Positions 6,311 to 11,775 of a stretch of DNA of 11,775 bases are shown piece after piece. The position numbers were made by a program, and so were the translations under genes. A model generated the notes under the pieces. The model was not told the DNA's origin. It saw only the letters and a program-made list of their open reading frames with translations, and did not search any database. The stretch is from positions 1 to 11,775 of the forward strand of contig JAIPEK010000044.1 of assembly GCA_021737205.1 (NCBI GenBank). Reading direction: 5' to 3'. The stretch is from Desulfarculaceae bacterium (lineage in GTDB: Bacteria > Desulfobacterota > Desulfobacteria > Desulfobacterales > Desulfobacteraceae). Within the stretch, counting starts at the first letter, position 1; each line of letters opens with the position of its first letter.

Positions 6311-6825
6311 TTGTGTTTGTTTAGCATGAAATTAATCGTTTCCTCATCTTTTTAAAACATGTTTCCGATAAAAGTGAACCCGGATATCACTTTAACTTAC
6401 AGGAGGACAATTATGTTGAAAAACAATCGGCAGACAGTAAAATTTTTACCCCTTTGCGTTATGGTCCTGCTGCTGGCGGTCCTTGTTTCATCCGCCGCTG
6501 CGAAAGCGCCCAAGTACGTATTTCTGTTCATCGGGGACGGTATGGGAATTCCCCAGCGGAGTGCCGCAAACGAGTTTGCGGGCAAAAAACTTCTGGTGGA
6601 CACCTTCCCGTACCAGGGGATCACCACCACCCATGCGGCGGACCGGTTCATCACCGGCAGTGCGGCAGCGGGAACGGCCATGGCGTCCGGGCTGAAGACC
6701 AATATCGGGGTTGTGGGGATGGGCCCGGCCCTCAAACCCGTGAAAACCCTCGGGGAAATGGCCAGGGATACCGGAATGAAGGTGGGAATCGTATCCAGCG
6801 TCTCCATCGACCATGCCACTCCGGC
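6311..6825 (+). repeat. 515-bp direct repeat, copy 2 (phoA leader plus 5' coding part)
   Basis: This is the partner of 4164-4678, in the same orientation and without gaps. The upstream flank (6177-6310) is unrelated to the flank of copy 1 apart from AT-richness. Most differences in the coding part are silent; leader differences cluster at the extreme 5' end, and the palindrome and ribosome binding site are identical. Confidence 0.93.
6371..6393 (+). promoter_or_regulatory. Inverted repeat in the leader of the intact phoA copy
   Basis: This is the same perfect 7-bp inverted repeat with a 9-nt spacer (AAAGTGA / TCACTTT) as at 4224-4246, at the same distance from the start codon. Being unchanged in both copies is expected from the recent duplication, so it is not independent evidence of function. 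Confidence 0.45.
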
Positions 6826-7888
6826 GACATTTTATGCCCACGTGCCCAAGCGCGGACAGTACTATGATATTGATGTGGCCCTGGCCGAAAGCGGGTTTGA
6901 CTATTTCGGCGGCGGAACCATCAAGGACCCGGAAAACGAAAGGGGGAACGCTTCTGAATTTAAGGGAAATGCCTGGGACCTCATCAAAGAGAACGGTTAT
7001 AAAGTGGTCAAATCCAGGAGGGGTTTCGAGAACCTGTCAAAGAAAGACGGCAAGATCTTCGCCACAAACGAATGGATCCAGAATTCAGGAGCGCTCCCTT
7101 ACCAGATGGACACCACGGGAAATGACATTTCCCTTTCCGAGTTCACTGAAAAGGGCATAGAGGTTCTGGACAATGACAATGGGTTTTTCATGATGGTGGA
7201 AGGCGGGAAGATCGACTGGGCCTGTCATGCAAACGACGCCACCGCAGCGATCAAAGACACCATCGAGTTCAACCGGGCGGTCGGAAAAGCGTATGATTTT
7301 TACAAAAATCACCCGGATGAAACCCTGATCGTGGTCACTGGCGACCATGAGTGCGGCGGCATGACCCTGGGATTTGCCGGGACAAAGTACCAGACCTATT
7401 TTGAGGTTCTCAACGGCCAGAAGACGTCTTTCAGAGAGTTCACGAACAAGATCGTCTCCTCTTTCAAGGAAAAGGAAGTCACTCCGAGTTTTGAGGACAT
7501 GAAACCTCATATTACGGATTACTTCGGGCTCAAGTTCAAAGGGGAAGCTGATGATCCCATGGTGCTGGCCAACCATGAAATCACCCGGATCATTGAAGCG
7601 TACCAGAGAAGTATGAACAAAGAGGAAGTGAAATCAGGCGATCCGCGGACCTACGTGATGTACGGGGGATATGATCCGCTCAGCGTGACCCTCACCCATG
7701 TACTGAACCAGAAGGGCGGTATCGCATGGACCTCATACAAGCATACAGGGGTACCGGTTACCACGTCTGCAGTGGGAATCGAAGGTGAAAAGTTCCAGGG
7801 AATGTACGACAACACGGATATCGCTTTGAAAATAATGGAAACAATGGGGCTGGGCACAACCGCAAAGTATGCGGCTGCAGCCCGGTAA
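6413..7888 (+). CDS. phoA: Periplasmic alkaline phosphatase, PhoA family (intact copy)
   Basis: The 491-residue protein starts at ATG 6413 behind AGGAGG (6401-6406); an earlier in-frame ATG lacks a ribosome binding site and precedes the signal peptide. Residues 1-30 are a Sec signal peptide. Motifs, with E. coli PhoA equivalents inferred by alignment: D42 in IGDGMG (D51), S83 in TGSAAAGTA (nucleophile S102), H134 and T136 in DHATPA (D153, T155), R147 (R166), E263 in MVEGGKIDWA (E322), D268 and H272 (D327, H331), D311-H312 in TGDHECGG (D369-H370) and H444 in KHTGVP (H412). It should hydrolyse phosphomonoesters with two zinc and one magnesium ion. Two differences from E. coli stand out: His at the 153 position, as in mammalian enzymes, and Gly before the nucleophile in place of Asp101. 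A strong terminator follows. Confidence 0.94.
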   Translation: MLKNNRQTVKFLPLCVMVLLLAVLVSSAAAKAPKYVFLFIGDGMGIPQRSAANEFAGKKLLVDTFPYQGITTTHAADRFITGSAAAGTAMASGLKTNIGVVGMGPALKPVKTLGEMARDTGMKVGIVSSVSIDHATPATFYAHVPKRGQYYDIDVALAESGFDYFGGGTIKDPENERGNASEFKGNAWDLIKENGYKVVKSRRGFENLSKKDGKIFATNEWIQNSGALPYQMDTTGNDISLSEFTEKGIEVLDNDNGFFMMVEGGKIDWACHANDATAAIKDTIEFNRAVGKAYDFYKNHPDETLIVVTGDHECGGMTLGFAGTKYQTYFEVLNGQKTSFREFTNKIVSSFKEKEVTPSFEDMKPHITDYFGLKFKGEADDPMVLANHEITRIIEAYQRSMNKEEVKSGDPRTYVMYGGYDPLSVTLTHVLNQKGGIAWTSYKHTGVPVTTSAVGIEGEKFQGMYDNTDIALKIMETMGLGTTAKYAAAAR

Positions 7889-7932
7889 CCGATTGAAATT
7901 TTATTTGACGGCCATATTTGATCGAAAAATTG

Positions 7933-7980
7933 AAAAAGACGGTCCGGTATTCTCCATTCTGCCGGCGCCGTCTTTTTTTT
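7933..7980 (+). terminator. Rho-independent terminator after phoA
   Basis: AAAGACGG-T-CCGG (7935-7947) pairs with CCGG-CG-CCGTCTTT (7962-7974), a stem of about 12 bp with a small asymmetric bulge and a loop of about 14 nt, followed by a run of T to 7980. It separates the phosphatase block from the YibE/F gene. Confidence 0.9.
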
Positions 7981-8031
7981 GACGAAACGAACGGAACAAA
8001 CCGGGGAAACCGGTAGGGGGAGAAGCGGCAG

Positions 8032-9153
8032 ATGGTATTGCTCAAAAATAAAGACAGGGTCCTTTCGGTGGTATTTCTATTGCTTTGCCTGTTGATCTTT
8101 TTTCTGCCCACCGGGTTTGAACAACAAGTCGACCGGAAGGCGGTCCGCTGCAAGGGAACAATCCTCGCTGTTGACAATTCCAACGTGATCCGGCACGGCA
8201 TGGTCAAAACCGGAGAGCAGCAGGTACGGGTGACAATTGAAAACGGGCCCTTTGAGGGCAGAACTTTTGAGACGGAAAACCAGCTTCTGGGTCAGATGGA
8301 CCGGGACAAGATTTTTTCCCGGGGTGACAAGGCCTTTATGGTGCTGACCCTTGATTCGGAAGGGAATGTGGTGTTCGTCAATCCCCAGGAACATTACCGG
8401 ATCGGGATCGAGGTGTTTCTGCTGTGTCTCTTTGCCCTTCTTTTGATTGCCTTCGGGGGATACACCGGAGTAAAAGCCCTTTTGTCATTTCTTTTCGCCG
8501 CCCTTGTCATCTGGAAGGTCCTGATTCCCTCCCTGCTGAAAGGGTGGGATCCGATTCTGGTGACCCTGGGAATCACGGCGGTCCTGTGCGGTTCTATTAT
8601 TTTCCTTGTGGCCGGGGTGAACCGGAAAGGGGCGACTGCATTCGCCGGCAGTTTTTTAGGCGTGCTTACCAGTTGCGGACTGGCATATTACTTCACCGGA
8701 ACGCTCCATCTTCACGGGGCGGTGATGCCTTTTGCCGAAACTCTTCTTTACTCGGGGTTCGGGCATCTGGATCTTACAAAAATTTATATAGCCGCCATTT
8801 TTATCGCCTGCTCCGGCGCGGTGATGGATCTTGGCGTGGACGTGGCGGCCAGCATGAACGAGGTGGTGGAAAAGCACCCCGCCATCAGCCGGATCGAACT
8901 GATCAAATCGGGGCTCAACGTGGGCAGGGCCGTGGCCGGCACCATGACCACCACGCTGCTTCTGGCGTATTCCGGCGGATTTATTACGCTGCTCATGGCG
9001 TTTATGGCACAAGGGGTGCCTCTCTCTTCAACTTTTAACATTGTGTACGTGGCGGCCGAGGTGCTGAAAACCATTGTGGGAAGTTTCGCCCTGGTGACTG
9101 TGGCACCGTTCACCGCCTTTCTGGGAGGGTTTATGCTACTGAAAAAATCGTGA
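8032..9153 (+). CDS. YibE/F-family multipass membrane protein
   Basis: The 373-residue protein starts at ATG 8032, with GGGGGAG about 9 nt upstream. A first membrane helix (about 8-26) precedes an extracytoplasmic domain (about 30-118) containing CKGTILAVDNS, VRVTIENGPFEG and a small beta-type fold. Then come about seven more hydrophobic helices (from RIGIEVFLLCLFALLLI near 123 to the C-terminus). The conserved signature FIACSGAVMDLGVDVAASMNEV, with the Gly-rich, Ser/Thr-rich stretch VGRAVAGTMTTTLLLAYSGG, is typical of the YibE/F family (PF07907), whose function is not firmly known. It seems to be a single-gene unit between the phoA terminator and the convergent phosphoesterase gene. Only 45 nt separate the two convergent stops, and no clear terminator was seen there. 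Confidence 0.85.
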   Translation: MVLLKNKDRVLSVVFLLLCLLIFFLPTGFEQQVDRKAVRCKGTILAVDNSNVIRHGMVKTGEQQVRVTIENGPFEGRTFETENQLLGQMDRDKIFSRGDKAFMVLTLDSEGNVVFVNPQEHYRIGIEVFLLCLFALLLIAFGGYTGVKALLSFLFAALVIWKVLIPSLLKGWDPILVTLGITAVLCGSIIFLVAGVNRKGATAFAGSFLGVLTSCGLAYYFTGTLHLHGAVMPFAETLLYSGFGHLDLTKIYIAAIFIACSGAVMDLGVDVAASMNEVVEKHPAISRIELIKSGLNVGRAVAGTMTTTLLLAYSGGFITLLMAFMAQGVPLSSTFNIVYVAAEVLKTIVGSFALVTVAPFTAFLGGFMLLKKS

Positions 9154-9198
9154 CCACGGGTTTTCAAATCAAAGGGCCTTGCAGTCGGTGCTCCGGCA

Positions 9199-10314
9199 TT
9201 ACACTCGGTCCTCGGAATGCAATACGATTCGAACGATTTCGTTGGGATGCCACAGCCGCATGCGGGCGCCCCAGGTTCCGGCGCCCCTTGAAACGACAAG
9301 CCGCATGCCGTCTGTTTTGTACAATCCCGCCAGAAACGGATACCGCAGTTTCACAAGGTAGCCGAACGGCCATATCTGGCCGCCGTGGGTGTGTCCGCAG
9401 AGCATCAGGTCCACCCCGAGGCCGGCTGCGGTTTCGATACCTTCAGGCGTGTGGGATAGAAGAATCGTGGTCCCTTCGGGACGATCTTTCAGGCTTTGGT
9501 GCAGAAAACCGTTCTTTTTGTTGAAATGCCGCCCCACGGAAAGGTCGTCCACGCCGGCCACGATCAAACCGGGGACGGGTTCGATCCACCGGTTGCGCAG
9601 AAACTGAATGCCGCAAGGTTCAAGTAGATGCGTATTCCTGTGAAGTCCGCCGTAAAACTCGTGGTTGCCAAGAACTCCCCATACGCCGAAAGGCGCTTCG
9701 ATCCGGTTCAGTACGTTTTGAATCTCCCTGTCCGGTTTTTGGTGTCCTTCAAATATATCTCCGACAAAGACAACCATGTCGGGTTTCAAAGAGCGAATTT
9801 TCCCGGCCACTCCGGAGAGCCATTTTTTCCGGAAGGCGGACTCGATATGCAGATCGGAAACGGCGGCGATGGTTTTGCCGTCCAGATTTGCGGCAAGGCC
9901 GGGAATCGAAAGTTCATACTGCCGGATGACAGGCTGCCGCATGCCCTGGTAGAGACCGATAACGGATAGAATAAGGCCTGCTGCAACAGCTGTGCCCCGC
10001 AATATTGCATTCGCGCGGGGCAGAAAAAAGCCGAAACCGGTGAGGATATCAGCGGCAAAAATCAGCATGAACAAAAGGAATACAACAGCCATCCAGGTCA
10101 TGCCGCAGAGTTCGAGTACTCCGGCAAAAATGCCGCTTTCCCCGTGGCCGAAAGTGCGGCCCGCCACAAAGACAAACCAGAGTACCATCCCGGCGGTGAT
10201 GACTACCTCGGGCGGCACGGTACGTTTCACAATCGGGAGAGTTCCCGCCCGGAAGAACACGTACACGTGCATGCACGTCACTGCAAGGGTGAGTACGATC
10301 CCGAATACATGCAT
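9199..10314 (-). CDS. Membrane-anchored calcineurin-like metallophosphoesterase (YaeI/YkuE-like)
   Basis: Start ATG 10314 gives 371 residues; a longer in-frame start at 10485 lies inside the upstream gene in another frame and yields a non-hydrophobic, unlikely leader. Four predicted membrane helices occupy about residues 3-22, 35-52, 68-95 and 102-121. The phosphoesterase domain follows: SDLH (D154, H156), GDIFEGH (D186), GNHEFYGG (N217, H218), SHTPEG (H288) and CGHTHGGQIW (H308, H310). This arrangement matches COG1408-type enzymes, some of which act on lipid phosphates (family knowledge); the substrate here is unknown. Only 4 nt separate it from the upstream flavoprotein stop and it has no good ribosome binding site of its own, so translation is probably coupled. 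Confidence 0.88.
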   Translation of the reverse strand: MHVFGIVLTLAVTCMHVYVFFRAGTLPIVKRTVPPEVVITAGMVLWFVFVAGRTFGHGESGIFAGVLELCGMTWMAVVFLLFMLIFAADILTGFGFFLPRANAILRGTAVAAGLILSVIGLYQGMRQPVIRQYELSIPGLAANLDGKTIAAVSDLHIESAFRKKWLSGVAGKIRSLKPDMVVFVGDIFEGHQKPDREIQNVLNRIEAPFGVWGVLGNHEFYGGLHRNTHLLEPCGIQFLRNRWIEPVPGLIVAGVDDLSVGRHFNKKNGFLHQSLKDRPEGTTILLSHTPEGIETAAGLGVDLMLCGHTHGGQIWPFGYLVKLRYPFLAGLYKTDGMRLVVSRGAGTWGARMRLWHPNEIVRIVLHSEDRV

Positions 10315-10318
10315 GGTT

Positions 10319-10963
10319 CTATTCTGCAAGAGCTTCGGCAAGGCTTGCGCCGAGTTGTTCGGCCATTGAGAGCACGTCCGTTCTCTGTTTGACTTTGGCC
10401 CGGTCGAATATGCCGAAAACAGGCATCTCGTCCACCACTTCGTATCCCAGGGCCTCCAGCGGCCGCCGCATGGCTTGAAGGGCAAACCCCATGTCCTCTT
10501 CTCCGGCCTGCTCGCATATCACGGCAAGTACGGCTTTTCTGCCCTGATCCGCCAGCTGGCTCGACCATGCCCTCGGCCGGGTGTCCTGGAAGTTGTAAAA
10601 GCAGTACAGCCGGTCTATGAAGGCCTTCATCCATGCGGTAACATTGTAGTTGTGGGTGGGGCACACCAGGGCAAGGCCCTTTGATTCCACAAGCCCCGGA
10701 TAGAGAAGAGACATCCCGTCATGAAGGCCGGTGCAGATTTTGTCCTGCCGGCATCGTTCGCATCCGATGCAGCCCTTGAAATCGAGATCTCTCAACTGAA
10801 CCGATTCCGCCCGGATTCCGTCTTCATCCATTCCTTTGACAATATGCTGCAAAAGTACGTCCGAGTTGCCGTTTTTACGGGGGCTGCCTCCGATTCCGAG
10901 GACAACGGGTTTTACCGATTGACCGGCAACTGTCTGCTGAATTTGTGTGGAGGTGTATCCCAT
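10319..10963 (-). CDS. Isf-like iron-sulfur flavoprotein / NAD(P)H-dependent FMN reductase family
   Basis: The 214-residue flavodoxin-fold protein starts at ATG 10963, with AAAGGA 7 nt upstream. GIGGSPRKNGNSDVLL (23-38) is the FMN-phosphate-binding loop typical of the FMN_red family. The segment around residues 65-77 has four Cys spaced C-x2-C-x2-C-x5-C (C65, C68, C71, C77), which fits the compact 4Fe-4S motif of archaeal and anaerobic Isf proteins, so electron transfer between an Fe-S cluster and FMN is likely. CPTHNYNVTAWMKAFIDRLYCF (about 111-132) is the family's flavin/dimer segment. It is the first gene of a unit with the membrane phosphoesterase. A plain flavin reductase without a cluster is the alternative. 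Confidence 0.85.
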   Translation of the reverse strand: MGYTSTQIQQTVAGQSVKPVVLGIGGSPRKNGNSDVLLQHIVKGMDEDGIRAESVQLRDLDFKGCIGCERCRQDKICTGLHDGMSLLYPGLVESKGLALVCPTHNYNVTAWMKAFIDRLYCFYNFQDTRPRAWSSQLADQGRKAVLAVICEQAGEEDMGFALQAMRRPLEALGYEVVDEMPVFGIFDRAKVKQRTDVLSMAEQLGASLAEALAE

Positions 10964-11232
10964 ATCGATATCCTTTCAAAATAATGTGTTAAAATTTCGT
11001 ACCCCCGGAAAACCGATATTGTAAAGGCTTGTCGGTATCAGTATCCGATTCATGGGCCATGGTCAAGGATTAAATATACAAGAAACTTGAGACTTGAAAC
11101 AGGATACAAGAAACAAAGAAGAAAGGGGCGTCCTTATTCAGATTTCATGGTTTTTTTTGATACCGTCCCCCATGAAGTTCTATACTTTTCCTTTGACTGA
11201 AAGGTTTGCAGCATTATAATGGAGGTGAAAAA
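10964..11232. other. Intergenic region between the flavoprotein gene and the fumarase promoter
   Basis: Divergent intergenic region without a convincing gene. For the minus-strand flavoprotein gene a weak promoter can be drawn: TTGACC (11066-11061), 16 nt, ATACTG (11044-11039). The direct repeat ATACAAGAAAC occurs at 11076-11086 and 11104-11114, around an ACTTGAGACTTGAAAC stretch. A run of eight T at about 11151-11158 has no stable hairpin before it. GGGGCGTCC and CCGTCCCC flank that T-run (about 11126-11170) as an imperfect inverted repeat, possibly a decayed palindromic element. Confidence 0.4.
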
Positions 11233-11248
11233 TGGCACGGTGCTTGCA
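11233..11248 (+). promoter_or_regulatory. Sigma-54 (RpoN) promoter for the fumarase gene
   Basis: TGGCACG at 11233-11239, four bases, then TTGCA at 11244-11248 matches the -24/-12 consensus TGGCACG-N4-TTGCW at every defined position, with exact spacing. Transcription would start near 11258-11260, about 98 nt before the fumarase ATG. Such promoters need an ATP-driven enhancer-binding protein; no binding site for one was identified upstream. Confidence 0.85.
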
Positions 11249-11278
11249 AAATTTATTACAAGAATCCCTGATACAGCG

Positions 11279-11314
11279 ACCGGTTCCCCATCCGGTAAAA
11301 GGCCGTAAAACGGC
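11279..11314 (+). other. Two small hairpins in the fumarase leader
   Basis: Inside the predicted transcript, ACCGG (11279-11283) pairs with CCGGT (11292-11296), and GCCGT (11302-11306) pairs with ACGGC (11310-11314) around an AAA loop. Both are short 5-bp stems lying upstream of the ribosome binding site. They may only stabilise the 5' end. Confidence 0.35.
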
Positions 11315-11356
11315 TGTAGGGGCCAAGGGGATTATTTTCGAAAAGAGAGGGATGCA

Positions 11357-11775
11357 ATGGCATTTGAAGACAAAGGTGAAAGGACGGAGGCAGATGCCCT
11401 GGGGGAAGTTGTGGTTCCCGGGAATGCATACTGGGGAGCGGGCACACGGCGGGCGCTTGACAATTTTCCGGTAAGCGGCATCCGTTTTGATATCGAGTTT
11501 ATCCGGGCTGTCGCCTTGATCAAGAGGTGTGCCGCCCGTGTGAACCGAAATACGGGTCTTCTGGAAAAACAAGCCGCGGATGCGGTGATCCGGGCGGCGG
11601 AAGAGGTCATGGAAGGAAAATTTGACGACCAGTTCCCCCTGGATATTTTCCAGACCGGTTCCGGGACCTCCACGAACATGAATGTCAACGAGGTGACCGC
11701 CTCCAGGGCCAACGAGATTCTCACAGGAGAAAAAGGGGGAAAAGCACCGGTTCATCCCAATGATCACGTGAATCT
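11357..11775 (+). CDS. fumC: Class II fumarate hydratase (3' end outside window)
   Basis: ATG 11357, with AGAGG 6 nt upstream, starts a frame open to the right edge (139 codons). It belongs to the fumarase/aspartase superfamily: LGEVVVPGNAYWGAGTRRALDNF near 15-37, then QTGSGTSTNMNVNEV (about residues 104-118) and VHPNDHVN at the cut end, which are the substrate-binding A- and B-site regions of FumC. The enzyme interconverts fumarate and malate in the TCA cycle as a soluble, cluster-free tetramer. The first catalytic loop is present; the later catalytic Ser loop lies outside the window. An aspartase cannot be wholly excluded from the N-terminus, but the sequence reads as fumarase. Expression is probably driven by the sigma-54 promoter 109 nt upstream. 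Confidence 0.88.
   Translation, partial: MAFEDKGERTEADALGEVVVPGNAYWGAGTRRALDNFPVSGIRFDIEFIRAVALIKRCAARVNRNTGLLEKQAADAVIRAAEEVMEGKFDDQFPLDIFQTGSGTSTNMNVNEVTASRANEILTGEKGGKAPVHPNDHVN

Noticed and set aside
10315..10485. Extended start of the membrane phosphoesterase at 10485
   Set aside because: The extra 57 residues overlap the flavoprotein gene in a second frame and are not membrane-like; ATG 10314 follows the upstream stop by 4 nt.
11076..11114. CRISPR-like repeats
   Set aside because: Only two 11-bp copies occur, 17 nt apart, with no further units.
11232..11474. 80-residue plus-strand frame with a very good GGAGG before its ATG
   Set aside because: Its start overlaps the -24 element of the sigma-54 promoter, upstream of the predicted transcription start, and its 3' half runs over fumC in another frame.

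Overview
The window looks like chromosomal DNA of a Gram-negative anaerobe, most likely a deltaproteobacterium of the Desulfobacterales type. This rests on an outer-membrane TonB receptor, a cobalamin riboswitch, an Isf-like flavoprotein, a near-perfect sigma-54 promoter and moderate GC. The taxonomic call is inference. No tRNA, rRNA, CRISPR array or transposase gene is visible.

Layout. (1) Positions 1-3788, minus strand: a corrinoid uptake operon. In transcription order it has a sigma-70-like promoter, a 160-nt cobalamin riboswitch, an intrinsic terminator, a BtuB-like TonB-dependent receptor, a 140-nt gap with two hairpins, and a secreted fusion of a BtuF-type binding domain to a CbiZ-type adenosylcobinamide amidohydrolase domain that runs off the left edge. 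(2) Positions 3789-4265: a mostly non-coding stretch with one doubtful small ORF and a phoA-type leader. (3) Positions 4266-7980, plus strand: a phosphatase block. A broken alkaline phosphatase gene is followed one base later by a Tat-exported metallophosphoesterase, then by an intact alkaline phosphatase and a strong terminator. The leader and first 413 bp of coding sequence of both phosphatase copies form a 515-bp direct repeat (about 96% identical), after which the copies diverge abruptly. (4) Positions 8032-9153, plus: a YibE/F-family membrane protein. (5) Positions 9199-10963, minus: a two-gene unit of an Isf-like flavoprotein and a membrane-anchored metallophosphoesterase. (6) Positions 11233 to the right edge, plus: a sigma-54 promoter, a structured leader and the start of a class II fumarase gene.

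How the genes work together. The left operon would be shut off by adenosylcobalamin through the riboswitch. It would bring corrinoids through the outer membrane (BtuB) to a binding protein that carries its own corrinoid-remodelling domain. The middle block encodes exported phosphatases behind shared regulatory DNA. The most unusual items are the predicted export of a CbiZ domain, the mosaic phosphatase locus, and sigma-54 control of a fumarase.
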